Shown here: positions 1-8,402 of the stretch, one piece after another
How the letters are laid out: each line of letters begins with the position of its first letter
Position numbering within the stretch: the first letter of the stretch is position 1
From: an uncultured Oscillospiraceae bacterium
Lineage (GTDB): Bacteria; Bacillota; Clostridia; Oscillospirales; Acutalibacteraceae
Length of the DNA: 36,277 bases
Direction of reading: 5' to 3'
Assembly: GCA_910588935.1 (NCBI GenBank)
Contig: CAJUSM010000025.1
Location: 1-36,277 of the forward strand
Made by a program: the position numbers and the translations under genes
Notes under the pieces: model-generated
What the model saw: the letters and a program-made list of their open reading frames with translations, nothing else
Told to the model about the DNA's origin: nothing
Database searches by the model: none

Positions 1-5
1 AGGTA

Positions 6-74
6 AGACTTCGCGAAGCGAAGTCTACGAAACTTTTCCCATTTTCTCACGGCATCTGAGAGCCGCGTTTTTTT
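6..74 (+). terminator. probable 3' end of an upstream transcript
   Basis: A perfect 9-bp hairpin with a 3-nt loop lies at 6-26 (arms 6-14 and 18-26) but has no T-tract. A second, short hairpin (CGGC at 50-53 with GCCG at 62-65) is followed by T7 at 68-74. Together they look like the end of a transcript entering from the left. The second stem is weak, so this is a tentative call. Confidence 0.4.
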
Positions 75-130
75 CTTCTCCAGCTTACCTTTATCTCCTC
101 GTTTGCACACGCCCATTCACAAGAAAAAAC

Positions 131-159
131 TTGACAAAAGCCCCTTGGCAAATTATAAT
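131..159 (+). promoter_or_regulatory. sigma-A promoter of the yceD-rpmF operon
   Basis: Perfect -35 TTGACA at 131-136, a 17-bp spacer and perfect -10 TATAAT at 154-159. Transcription should begin near 166, about 19 nt before the chosen yceD start. The open reading frame runs back through this promoter (TTG of the -35 can be read as a start), but that start cannot be on the mRNA. Confidence 0.9.
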
Positions 160-184
160 GGTACAGTACGATATGAGGTGCAGT

Positions 185-679
185 ATGGTGATTGATCTAA
201 AAAGGTTTTTCCAGGCGGAGGGTGCCGAGGACCGTTTCCGCTGGGCATTGGATTTTTCCGGGGTGGAATTGGGCGGTGCCAAGCCGTTTTGTGCGCCTGT
301 AGAGATCCAGGCCCGCTTGAAAAGCTTTGCGGGCGCTGTGTCGTTTTTGGCGCGGGCAGACTTTGTTATGGCCATGCCCTGCGACCGCTGCGCGGAGGAG
401 TTCACCAGGGAGTACCACAAAGAATTCGCCCACACTCTTGTAAGAGAGTCGGAGAGGGCGGAGGATGATGAGGACTTTATTTTGGTTCCGGAGGAGAAGC
501 TGGACGTGGACAGGCTTATTCTGGAGGATATTTTGCTGGATCTGCCGGGACAGTTTTTGTGCCGGGAGGATTGCCTGGGGCTTTGCTCCAGCTGCGGCAA
601 AAACCTAAACCAGGGCCCCTGTGGGTGCGGCGGCCGGGAAACTGACCCCCGGCTGGAGGTTCTGCGCCAGCTTTTGTAA
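185..679 (+). CDS. yceD: YceD/DUF177 family protein, rRNA/L32-linked
   Basis: A 164-residue DUF177 (YceD) protein. The family is almost always encoded directly upstream of rpmF, as here, and is linked to 23S rRNA processing or accumulation; its exact activity is not settled. The C-terminal part carries a cysteine cluster (CREDC, then CSSCG and CGCGG), typical of the Firmicutes version and able to bind a metal. I start at ATG 185 because GAGGTG at 175-180 is a good ribosome site and the promoter -10 lies at 154-159, which excludes the longer frame from 131. GTG 188 is a possible alternative start. The neighbour 68 bp downstream is rpmF, probably on the same transcript. Confidence 0.88.
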   Translation: MVIDLKRFFQAEGAEDRFRWALDFSGVELGGAKPFCAPVEIQARLKSFAGAVSFLARADFVMAMPCDRCAEEFTREYHKEFAHTLVRESERAEDDEDFILVPEEKLDVDRLILEDILLDLPGQFLCREDCLGLCSSCGKNLNQGPCGCGGRETDPRLEVLRQLL

Positions 680-747
680 ACGCAGTGTTTGCCGGCCTTG
701 CCCAAGGCCTTGACCGAAGACTTATTTAGCGTAAGGAGGTGCTGAGA

Positions 748-930
748 ATGGCGGTACCCAAGAGAAAAGTATCCAGCGCAAGGCAGAACAAGCGGCGCTC
801 CAATGTGTGGAAGCTGCAGCCCCCCGCGCTGGCCAAATGCCCCCAGTGCGGCAGCTTTAAGTCTCCCCACCGGGTTTGCTCCACCTGCGGCTTTTATAAT
901 GGCCGGAAGGTGGTAGAGGTAGACCAGTAA
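748..930 (+). CDS. rpmF: 50S ribosomal protein L32
   Basis: A 60-residue L32, a small basic protein of the large ribosomal subunit. It begins MAVPKRKVSSARQNKRR, the usual L32 N-terminus, and carries a zinc ribbon (CPQC and CSTC pairs, roughly residues 31-34 and 44-47), so this is the zinc-binding form. The start is ATG 748, with AAGGAGG at 733-739 as ribosome site; a GTG at 739 inside that site is not a plausible start. It follows yceD in the usual operon and is closed by the terminator at 959-1005. Confidence 0.97.
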   Translation: MAVPKRKVSSARQNKRRSNVWKLQPPALAKCPQCGSFKSPHRVCSTCGFYNGRKVVEVDQ

Positions 931-958
931 GCTGGTTTCCATAGGAAATGATCGAAAA

Positions 959-1005
959 GGGAACGCCCGCTTGGCCTTGCCAGCGTGATGGGTGTTCTCT
1001 TTTTT
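959..1005 (+). terminator. intrinsic terminator after rpmF
   Basis: A 10-bp stem pairs GGGAACGCCC (959-968) with GGGTGTTCTC (990-999), including two G-T pairs, and is followed by a T-run at 1000-1005. It lies 29 bp after the rpmF stop. Confidence 0.85.
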
Positions 1006-1029
1006 GATATTGGGGGGAAGGGGCCGCGA

Positions 1030-1867
1030 TAAAACCAGGGGTTTATCGATTCCCTTTTCTGTGCTTGATAATAAATTATCAACACAAAAGCAAAGGAAAC
1101 CATTTGCGCGGCCATAATTCGGACAATCTGCAATTCATCCGCGCCCTTTAGGGAAAACAACATGCAATATATTTGTAGCAACAGTATGATTGAGCAAATG
1201 GTCGCCAAGCCCTGCCCATATATTCCCTGTTGCGCGGTAAAGAAGCCCCTGCCTAATCCCCTTGATTCCAGAAAGAATGATATAACCGATCCCCATTAGG
1301 GCCATTGCCGCAAAAGGCATTTCTCCATTTGCGTGGCCCCTGATTGGCATTACAATGTGCCAGGCCCCGAATAAAAGAAAAGTGCGGCAATAAGGTTTGC
1401 TTGCATAAATGGCTTGGTTTCGGAAAGTGTTGAAATGAACCGCCCGCTAAAAAACACCTTCCGCCATCCATACATTGAATAGTACGCATAACATAAGGAA
1501 GATGAAACCAATATTCTTGATTTGAGAGCCAGTTGTTAAGGAAAACCGCTAATATGTATTTCGAGCGGGATTGCCTTGCGGGGCTAAAATAGCCAATTCT
1601 AGCCCATATAAAAAGAGCAAAGCAAACCTTTCAAAACGCCGCTTACAAAACCGTTTTTACTTGGAATCCAATGTCGCTCCATGAAAGATTTACGATGTTC
1701 AAAGACAAGGCCAATATGGCAACCCCAACTATTTTGTGAAGCACATTTTCTCCAATATCCGTTTTGTCTGTTTCAATCAGGAGATATTCTACAAACCTTA
1801 CAGACAAGCAAAGGCTGAATAGGGCAATGCACAGATTGCCTGGTTTGCATTTTGCGTTTCTCCCCAT
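1030..1867 (-). pseudogene. decayed CPBP-family intramembrane metalloprotease
   Basis: Fragments of one CPBP (Abi/CAAX-type) membrane protease can be read on the minus strand in changing frames. ATG at 1867 with GAGAGG upstream opens an N-terminal piece (KPGNLCIALFSLCLSVRF, then WSDIGF) that stops near 1643. After in-frame stops, a middle piece near 1470 contains AEGVFFSGRF, where the family has EExxFRG. A third frame (about 1350-1150) has YRATGNIWAGLGDH, the later His-containing motif. A fourth frame (about 1165-1035) has GADELQIVRIMAAQ and the last membrane helix. Several frameshifts and stops, plus loss of the catalytic Glu pair, rule out function. The surroundings hold no other gene, so this remnant explains the long gap between rpmF and the DUF512 gene. 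Confidence 0.8.
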
Positions 1868-2061
1868 ATGTACCGCTACCTCTCTAAAAAACCTTTTCCC
1901 TTTTAAGCTCGTTTTGCAAGCGCCTGGGCAAATCGGGATATATGGAATTTGTGAGAAATCCATACAAAGCAAAGGATACTACCAACAGGAATACCGGTCA
2001 ACCCTGCGCTTGAAACGGGAGTGCCTATTTCAGTCTTTAATAAACATAAAAGGAGGCAGTA

Positions 2062-3399
2062 ATGGTTAAAATTGATGGAGTAGAGCCAGGCAGCCGTGCC
2101 CAGCGCCTGGGAATTTTGCCTGGGGACCTGCTGGTTTCCATGAACGGCCACGAAATTGACGACATACTGGACTATCGTTTTTTCGAGACAGAGCGGGAGC
2201 TGCGCCTGGTGCTTTGTCGAGAGGGAAATGAGTTTGTGGTAGAGCTGGCCAAGCCCCAATATGCCGCCCTGGGCCTGGAATTTGAAACCTACCTAATGGA
2301 CGCCCAGCGGTCTTGCCGGAACAAGTGCGTGTTCTGCTTTATTGACCAACTTCCCCCGGGTATGCGGGAGACCCTGTATTTTAAGGACGATGACGACCGG
2401 CTTAGCTTTTTGTTTGGCAATTATATTACACTTACCAATATTGATGATCGGGAAATCCACCGGATTCTTCAGATGCACATCAGCCCGATTAATGTTTCTG
2501 TACACGCCATGGATCCAGCACTGCGGTGCAAAATGATGAACAACCGGTTTGCCGGGGAGTCTCTCCGCCACTTATACCGTTTGGCCCAGGGGGGCATAAA
2601 ACTAAACTGCCAGATTGTGCTCTGTCCCGGCCTAAACGACGGGAAAGCCTTGGAGTTTACCCTAAGGGAGCTCTGCCAGCTGGGGGAAAGCCTGCAGAGC
2701 GTGGCCTGTGTACCGGTGGGCCTAACCAGGTACCGGGCAGGGCTGTTCCCTCTGGTTCCCTTTGGCCGGGATTCTGCCAAGGCAGCTTTGGAGACCATTG
2801 AGAAGTGGGGGGAGGAATGCCTGGCCCGGCGGGGGGCAAGGACAATATTTGCCTCGGACGAGCTATACCTGCTGGCAGAAAAGGAGCTGCCACCGGTAGA
2901 GTTTTACGAGGATTTTCCTCAAATTGAAAATGGGGTTGGAATGCTCCGGGATCTGGAATCTGGGTTTCTCTGGGCGATAGAGGAGGCAAAACCATTGGAA
3001 AAGCCCAGGCAAGTAACCATTCCCACAGGAGAGGGGGCTTTCCTATTTCTGGAACTTATGCTTGACGGGCTCAGAAAAAAATGCGATAATTTAACCATAA
3101 GCTTAGTCCCCATACGCAACAATTTTTTTGGGGGCACGGTGAACGTAACAGGCCTACTCACTGGCCAGGATATCTGCGCTCAGCTTCAGGGGAGAGAGCT
3201 GGGGGACGAGGTGCTGCTGGCTGGGAACATGATGAAAGCCGGGGAGAATATTTTCCTGGATGACATGACCTTGGAAGAGCTTTCGCGCAGGTTGGGGAAA
3301 CCGGCGCGGCGGGTAGGCGGCAGTGGGGAAGACTTGGCCGCGGCAATACTGGGAGAAGCGGAGCCTATCGGCAAGCTGCATAACCCATATGAGCCCTAA
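2062..3399 (+). CDS. radical-SAM DUF512 protein with N-terminal PDZ domain
   Basis: A 445-residue protein of the PDZ / radical SAM / DUF512 family, common next to der in Clostridia and related to a cyanobacterial Fe-S oxidoreductase family. Residues about 1-70 form a PDZ-like domain (GSRAQRLGILPGDLL). The radical SAM cluster follows as CxxxCxxC at C85, C89 and C92, and the rest is DUF512. Members should bind a [4Fe-4S] cluster and S-adenosylmethionine; the substrate is unknown. Start ATG 2062 has AGGAGG at 2051-2056. Der lies 278 bp downstream, with no clear terminator between, so co-transcription is possible but unproven. I am confident of the family, not of the reaction. Confidence 0.9.
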   Translation: MVKIDGVEPGSRAQRLGILPGDLLVSMNGHEIDDILDYRFFETERELRLVLCREGNEFVVELAKPQYAALGLEFETYLMDAQRSCRNKCVFCFIDQLPPGMRETLYFKDDDDRLSFLFGNYITLTNIDDREIHRILQMHISPINVSVHAMDPALRCKMMNNRFAGESLRHLYRLAQGGIKLNCQIVLCPGLNDGKALEFTLRELCQLGESLQSVACVPVGLTRYRAGLFPLVPFGRDSAKAALETIEKWGEECLARRGARTIFASDELYLLAEKELPPVEFYEDFPQIENGVGMLRDLESGFLWAIEEAKPLEKPRQVTIPTGEGAFLFLELMLDGLRKKCDNLTISLVPIRNNFFGGTVNVTGLLTGQDICAQLQGRELGDEVLLAGNMMKAGENIFLDDMTLEELSRRLGKPARRVGGSGEDLAAAILGEAEPIGKLHNPYEP

Positions 3400-3543
3400 A
3401 GCGAACAGGTGACAAAACCATTGACCAGCTGCGAAGGCGCTTTTGCCTTAAAAATCTATATAAAGGCGCATTGTGGAAAATGATGCTTACAAGGGAAACC
3501 ACCTCTTTCCGTTCCTTTTCCCTCGGCGCGAAACAAGAGGCTT

Positions 3544-3555
3544 AGCGGCTTAAGC
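3544..3555. repeat. intergenic AGC[C/G]GCTTAAGC motif, copy 1
   Basis: AGCGGCTTAAGC, one base different from the two identical copies at 9752-9763 and 12490-12501. All three lie between genes. The core GCTTAAGC is itself palindromic. The 278-bp gap that holds this copy shows no convincing promoter or terminator. Confidence 0.4.
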
Positions 3556-3677
3556 CAGCCGGTTCAACGGCGGCGGGGCGGCCAGAGCGCCTCGCCCTGG
3601 ACCTTTGTTGCCATGAAAGCTGGCGCGCTTGGCCCCGGTTCCCCAAAAAACCGTAATCGTAAAAAGGAGGCAGGCAT

Positions 3678-5006
3678 ATGCCAAAACCTATTGTTGCTAT
3701 TGTCGGCAGGCCAAACGTGGGAAAATCAACCCTATTCAATAAAATTGTGGGCCGCCGGCTGTCTATTGTAGAAGACACCCCCGGCGTAACCCGGGACCGG
3801 ATTTTCGGCGATGCCGAATGGTGCGGCCGGGAATTCTCCCTGGTGGATACCGGCGGCCTGGAGCCCGCCTCTAAGGATGTGCTTTTGGGCCAGATGCGGG
3901 AGCAGGCCCAAATCGCCATTGATTCTGCCAGCGCGATTATACTGGTAACAGATATCCGCACCGGCGTTACCGCCACTGACGCCGAAGTAGCTGACTTGCT
4001 GCTGAAAAGCGGCCGGCCGGTGGTGCTCTGCGTGAATAAATGTGACAGCATTGGGGAGCCGCCCCCAGAGTTTTACGAATTCTATAACCTAGGCCTGGGG
4101 GATCCGGTAATGGTCTCCTCTGTCCACGGCCATGGTACAGGAGACCTGCTGGACCGGGTGCTGGAATCCCTTCCCCCTGCTGGGGAGGAGGAGCTTGACA
4201 GCGAGGTGATTAAGGTAGCCGTAATCGGCAAGCCCAATGTGGGCAAATCCTCTTTGGTAAACCGGGTGGCAGGGGAAAACCGCTGCATTGTCTCCGATAT
4301 AGCCGGTACCACCCGGGATGCGGTGGATATGACCATTGAAAACGAGTTTGGCGCTTTTACCTTTATTGATACCGCCGGCCTGCGCAGAAAGTCCAAGGTG
4401 GAGGATGCGGTGGAGTACTACAGCAATCTTCGGGCAGAAATGGCGGTGGAACGGGCGGATGTGTGCCTTATTCTCATCGATGGCACCGTGGGCTTTACAG
4501 ACCAGGACTCCAAGGTGGCGGGCATTGCCCACGAGGCAGGCAAAGGCTGCATTGTGTGCGTGAATAAGTGGGACGCGGTGGAAAAGGACGGCAAGACCAT
4601 GGACCATATGCGGCTGAAGCTGGCAGAGGATTTTTCCTTTATGAGCTACGCTCCCATCATTTTTATCTCTGCCAAAACCGGCCAGCGGCTGGATAGGATG
4701 TTTGAGCTAATCAAGCTGGCTGCTATGAGCAATGCCATGCGGGTAACCACCGGGGCCCTAAACGATGTGCTGGCCCAAGCCATTGCCCGGGTGCAGCCCC
4801 CTACGGACAAGGGGCGCAGACTGAAAATCTACTATATAACCCAGGCCAGCACCAAGCCCCCTACCTTTGTATGCTTTGTCAACGACCACGAGCTGTTCCA
4901 TTACTCGTATCAGCGTTATATTGTGAACCGGATCCGGGAAACCTTCGGCCTAGAGTGCACACCGGTGCGGCTGATGATCCGGGACAAAAAGGATGAGAAA
5001 GACTAA
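3678..5006 (+). CDS. der: ribosome-assembly GTPase Der (EngA)
   Basis: A 442-residue tandem GTPase needed for 50S subunit assembly. Two complete G domains are present: G1 loops GRPNVGKS (residues 10-17) and GKPNVGKS (near 184-191), each with DTGG or DTAG (G3) and a NKxD motif (NKCD and NKWD). The last 85 or so residues are the KH-like RNA-binding domain. Length matches the family. Start ATG 3678 has AAGGAGG nine bases upstream. plsY starts 14 bp after the stop, so der and plsY are probably one operon. Confidence 0.97.
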   Translation: MPKPIVAIVGRPNVGKSTLFNKIVGRRLSIVEDTPGVTRDRIFGDAEWCGREFSLVDTGGLEPASKDVLLGQMREQAQIAIDSASAIILVTDIRTGVTATDAEVADLLLKSGRPVVLCVNKCDSIGEPPPEFYEFYNLGLGDPVMVSSVHGHGTGDLLDRVLESLPPAGEEELDSEVIKVAVIGKPNVGKSSLVNRVAGENRCIVSDIAGTTRDAVDMTIENEFGAFTFIDTAGLRRKSKVEDAVEYYSNLRAEMAVERADVCLILIDGTVGFTDQDSKVAGIAHEAGKGCIVCVNKWDAVEKDGKTMDHMRLKLAEDFSFMSYAPIIFISAKTGQRLDRMFELIKLAAMSNAMRVTTGALNDVLAQAIARVQPPTDKGRRLKIYYITQASTKPPTFVCFVNDHELFHYSYQRYIVNRIRETFGLECTPVRLMIRDKKDEKD

Positions 5007-5019
5007 GGAGGGCGAATAG

Positions 5020-5727
5020 ATGAAATATGAGCTGGTACTGTGGGTTTCTCTGCTTGCGGGGATCGTGGCGGGCTACCTGCTGGGCGGAATTAACTGGGCT
5101 ATTATTCTTACCAGGGTTTTTCAGAGAAAGGACATTCGAGAGGAGGGCAGCGGCAACGCGGGCATGACCAATGTGCTGCGCAGCGTGGGTAAGCTGCCGG
5201 CCCTGCTCACCTTTGTGGGGGATTTTTTGAAGAACGTAGCGGCGGTGCTGCTGAGCCAGGCTATCCTAAACTGGGCTTTTTTGGCCTTTTTGGAGATAGC
5301 CCCTTCTGGGGAGCTGTTGGGCGTAGCCAGATACCTGGCGGGCGCTGCCTGTGTGGTGGGGCATATTTTCCCCATCTACTATGGTTTTCGGGGCGGTAAA
5401 GGAATTGTGGCCGCCGCGGCTATGATCGCCCTTACCGACTGGCGGGTATTTTTGGTTGTCCTTGTTACCTTTGGGGCGCTGTTCCTGTGGAAGAAGATTA
5501 TTTCCTTAGCCTCTGTCACCTGCGCTGCTCTGTTTCCTGTGTACTCCTTCCTGTTTGCCTTTTTTCTAGACTATCTTCGTCATGGCCACTCCCTGAGCTA
5601 TGTGGTCTTTGTTACCGGCGCGGCGGCTTTTATCGGTGGGCTGGTGCTCTTTATGCACCGGGCCAATATTGGCCGGCTGCTGCGGGGGGAGGAGAAACCC
5701 ATTATTGGGAAAAAGAAGCCCCAATAG
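5020..5727 (+). CDS. plsY: acyl-phosphate:glycerol-3-phosphate acyltransferase PlsY
   Basis: A 235-residue integral membrane enzyme that transfers an acyl group from acyl-phosphate to glycerol-3-phosphate, the first step of phospholipid synthesis. The signature loops are present: SGNAGMTNVLRSVG near residue 44 and GHIFPIYYGFRGGKG near residue 113. Several hydrophobic membrane spans are visible, with a longer middle section (about residues 70-105) than in many short PlsY proteins. AAGGAGG precedes ATG 5020. It follows der by 14 bp. The short C-terminal tail is basic, as expected for a cytoplasmic end. Confidence 0.95.
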   Translation: MKYELVLWVSLLAGIVAGYLLGGINWAIILTRVFQRKDIREEGSGNAGMTNVLRSVGKLPALLTFVGDFLKNVAAVLLSQAILNWAFLAFLEIAPSGELLGVARYLAGAACVVGHIFPIYYGFRGGKGIVAAAAMIALTDWRVFLVVLVTFGALFLWKKIISLASVTCAALFPVYSFLFAFFLDYLRHGHSLSYVVFVTGAAAFIGGLVLFMHRANIGRLLRGEEKPIIGKKKPQ

Positions 5728-5806
5728 GCCAAAGGGGGCACAGTGCCTCCTGAAGAAAGCCCAGCCCTCTCTGTTTGGGCGCAAATTTACGAAATTTTTA
5801 CATATT

Positions 5807-5868
5807 CCCTCTTCTTTTGTGATAAACTATAAGTTCATCTCAATTTACAAAAGAAGAGGGTTTTTTTT
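5807..5868 (+). promoter_or_regulatory. perfect 14-bp inverted repeat plus T8 abutting a start codon
   Basis: The arms at 5807-5820 and 5847-5860 are perfect complements (right arm ACAAAAGAAGAGGG), with a 26-nt loop, followed by T8 at 5861-5868 and at once by the ATG of the Nudix gene. The shape is that of an intrinsic terminator. The only ribosome-site-like sequence (AGAGGG, 5855-5860) lies in the right arm. It may end the der-plsY transcript, attenuate the Nudix gene, or hide its ribosome site; the sequence alone does not decide. Confidence 0.75.
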
Positions 5869-6849
5869 ATGGATTGCGTTTATCACACGCCCCAAGGCCG
5901 GTTCAACTACAGGGTAGGGGCGGTAATTGCTTACCGGGGCCGGCTGTTGGGTGTACACGACCAGCGGGACAGCGCCCATTTCCATTACCTCCCTGGGGGG
6001 CGGGTGCGCCTGCATGAAACAATGGAGGAGGCCCTGTGCCGGGAGCTTTGGGAGGAGCTGGGGGTCAAGGCCCGGGTGGTGCGCCCCTTGTGGCTATGGG
6101 AAAGCGCTCCCCAGGAAAACCACCATAGCCTGGAGGTGGTTTTCCTCACAGAGCTGGATTGGGAGGCCCTGCCCAGCTTAACAGAGCCCTTTCACCGGCC
6201 GGATACAGACGGCCAACAGCATTTTTACAACTGGCTGGCCTTAGGGGATTCTCCCGACTACATTTTTCCCGATTTTATCCAGAAAAGTTTTCCCCGGCTG
6301 CCAGAGTGCCTCACCTTGGTTAGCGGCCTTCAGGCTGGGGCGGCAGAGTTGGGGCAGGACTGCAAATTCCTTACCCAAGAGGGGCTTTTTAACTTTCGGG
6401 CCGCGGCGGTAATGGTGCATGAGGGGAAACTGTTGGCCATGAAAGAAGACCGCATCGCCCATTGGTATCTTCCAGGGGGCCGGGTGCGCCTCGGCGAGAC
6501 CATGGGGCAGGCGGCGCTCCGTGAGCTGGGGGAGGAGCTGGGAATTGGGGCGAAGCTTTTGCGCCCTCTCTGGTTTTGCGAAAGCTTTTTCGCTTTGGGG
6601 GACTTGCCTGTTCACGAGCTGGCCATGTATTTTCTTGCTCAGCCTGATTGGCAGTCGTTCCCCAGCGGAGAAAGAGAATTCGTGCGGGAGGATACCGACA
6701 AAGAATCCCATATTTTTCGCTGGCTGGACCCCCGGGAGGTGACGGAATCGGCCCTCTATCCCCTGGTGCTCCAAGAGAATTTTCCCGGCCTGCCCCAGCG
6801 GTTCAGCCTGGTGTCAGACATTCGGGACAGAAAGGTAATTTCAAAATAA
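5869..6849 (+). CDS. tandem Nudix hydrolase (two Nudix domains in one chain)
   Basis: A 326-residue protein made of two similar Nudix domains of about 150-160 residues each. Nudix hydrolases cleave a nucleoside diphosphate linked to another group, using Mg2+ held by the Nudix box. Both boxes are complete: GRVRLHETMEEALCRELWEE at residues 44-63, then LGV; and a second near 203-225 with the same GRVRLxE...REL.EELG pattern. Each domain also repeats a leading VG/AAV...LLAV strand and a following LRPLW segment, so this is an internal duplication with both active sites intact. Substrate unknown. The gene seems to stand alone; its start touches the T8 of the preceding hairpin and has no free ribosome site. 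Confidence 0.88.
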   Translation: MDCVYHTPQGRFNYRVGAVIAYRGRLLGVHDQRDSAHFHYLPGGRVRLHETMEEALCRELWEELGVKARVVRPLWLWESAPQENHHSLEVVFLTELDWEALPSLTEPFHRPDTDGQQHFYNWLALGDSPDYIFPDFIQKSFPRLPECLTLVSGLQAGAAELGQDCKFLTQEGLFNFRAAAVMVHEGKLLAMKEDRIAHWYLPGGRVRLGETMGQAALRELGEELGIGAKLLRPLWFCESFFALGDLPVHELAMYFLAQPDWQSFPSGEREFVREDTDKESHIFRWLDPREVTESALYPLVLQENFPGLPQRFSLVSDIRDRKVISK

Positions 6850-6883
6850 GTTTACATAACCTTAACATAATGCGGCCAGCCCA

Positions 6884-6912
6884 TTGACTTTTTCCTCCAG
6901 ATGTATTATTAT
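6884..6912 (+). promoter_or_regulatory. promoter of murA
   Basis: TTGACT (6884-6889), 17-bp spacer, TATTAT (6907-6912). It gives a leader of about 105 nt before the TTG start at 7025. The leader includes a GC-rich stretch (6950-6978) that could fold, but no known riboswitch was recognised. Confidence 0.7.
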
Positions 6913-7024
6913 AGCTTCTAGTTCTCATAATAAAGAAAGACGTTGCGCTGGCGTTGGCTGTGCTGGCGCGCTGCGCCTAAATATACACCTGGATTCTTCA
7001 AACAATCCGTTAGGAAGTGGAAAC

Positions 7025-8317
7025 TTGGATAAATACGTGATACATGGGGGCCGCCGCCTGTGTGGCGAGGTTAACATCAGCGGGGCGAAAAACGCTGCTG
7101 TGGCCATACTGCCCGCCGCTATACTGTCAGATTCTCCCTGCCGCATTGAAAATTTGCCCGATATCTCCGATGTAAAGGACGCTGCCCAGATTCTGATAGA
7201 GATGGGCGCAAGGATTACTTGGCCGGACCGGCACACCATAGACGTTGACCCCAGGCCCATTGATACCCATGTGGTCTGCGCCGAAGTGGCCAGGCATATG
7301 CGCGGGTCCTATTATTTTATTGGGGCTCTCTTAGGCCGCACCCGCCGGGCCTTGGTGCCTATGCCAGGGGGCTGCGACTTTGGCGTGCGGCCGATTGACC
7401 AGCACTTAAAGGGTTTTGAGGCCTTGGGCTGCGAACACAGCCTGGACAATGGGGGGATGATCTCTGTAACCGCCCCCAACGACCTGCATGGGGCCCATAT
7501 TTATCTGGACGTGGTGTCGGTAGGGGCAACCATGAATATTATGCTTACCGCAGTGAAAGCTTTGGGGGTAACTGTAATTGAGAACGCCGCCCGGGAACCC
7601 CATGTGGTGGATTTGGCCAACTTTTTGAACACCATGGGCGCGGATATCCGGGGGGCAGGTACAGACACCATTAAAATTCACGGGGTGCAGCAACTGCGGG
7701 GCGTGACCTATACCATTATCCCAGACCAGATTGAGGCTGGCACCTATATGATGGCCGCCGCCGCCACCCATGGGGATATTACGGTGCGGAATGTAACCCC
7801 CAAGCACCTAGAGTCTATCTCCGCCAAGCTGGTGGAAATGGGGGTTCAGGTAGAAGAAGGGGACGACAGCGTACGGGTAACCTGCGACCGGCAGCTGCGC
7901 AAGTGCAATGTAAAAACCCTGCCTCATCCCGGCTTTCCTACAGACATGCAGCCCCAGATTACCACCCTGCTTACCACGGCAGGGGGCATTAGTATGGTAA
8001 CAGAGAGCATTTTCAGCGGCGGCCGGTTTAAGTATGTAGACGAGCTGCGGAATATGGGGGCCCATATCACTGTAGAGGGCAGCCTAGCTGTGGTAGAGGG
8101 CGTACCCGGCCTAAAGGGGGCTCCGGTGCGGGCCTTAGACCTGCGGGCAGGGGTGGCCATGGTGCTGGCGGGCCTTATGGCCAGCGGCGAAACCCAGGTG
8201 GAAAACATTAAGTTTATCGAGCGGGGATACGAGAATATTGTGGACAAACTTTCTGGCTTGGGGGCGGAGATCTTTCTGCATACTGGACCAGAACGGCTGA
8301 TGTACCATATTGGATAG
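7025..8317 (+). CDS. murA: UDP-N-acetylglucosamine 1-carboxyvinyltransferase MurA
   Basis: A 430-residue enzyme of the EPSP synthase fold that adds enolpyruvate from PEP to UDP-GlcNAc, the first committed step of peptidoglycan synthesis in the cytoplasm. The N-terminus (DKYVIHGG, then GEVNISGAKNA) is typical, and the catalytic Cys sits in PGGCDFGVRP, so the enzyme should be fosfomycin-sensitive. The start is TTG 7025, with AGGAAGTGG at 7012-7020 four bases before it. The frame stays open back to 6884, but that extension runs through the promoter and encodes a non-MurA sequence. A possible terminator follows at 8331. Confidence 0.95.
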   Translation: MDKYVIHGGRRLCGEVNISGAKNAAVAILPAAILSDSPCRIENLPDISDVKDAAQILIEMGARITWPDRHTIDVDPRPIDTHVVCAEVARHMRGSYYFIGALLGRTRRALVPMPGGCDFGVRPIDQHLKGFEALGCEHSLDNGGMISVTAPNDLHGAHIYLDVVSVGATMNIMLTAVKALGVTVIENAAREPHVVDLANFLNTMGADIRGAGTDTIKIHGVQQLRGVTYTIIPDQIEAGTYMMAAAATHGDITVRNVTPKHLESISAKLVEMGVQVEEGDDSVRVTCDRQLRKCNVKTLPHPGFPTDMQPQITTLLTTAGGISMVTESIFSGGRFKYVDELRNMGAHITVEGSLAVVEGVPGLKGAPVRALDLRAGVAMVLAGLMASGETQVENIKFIERGYENIVDKLSGLGAEIFLHTGPERLMYHIG

Positions 8318-8330
8318 AAACAGCTTTAGA

Positions 8331-8386
8331 GGGAGTGTAAAAGGAAGAGCCCGAACCTCTGGTTTCGGCCACTCCCCATATTTTTA
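8331..8386 (+). terminator. possible terminator after murA
   Basis: GGGAGTG (8331-8337) pairs with CACTCCC (8370-8376), enclosing a smaller hairpin, followed by a T-rich stretch (8380-8386). The T-tract is short and interrupted, so readthrough into the next gene is likely. Confidence 0.5.
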
Positions 8387-8402
8387 TTAGGGAGGGAACC
8401 GG

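Noticed and set aside
3400..3677. Promoter or terminator between the DUF512 gene and der
   Set aside because: TTGACC at 3421 has no -10 at a workable distance, and the AAGGC/GCCTT hairpin near 3435 lacks a T-tract.
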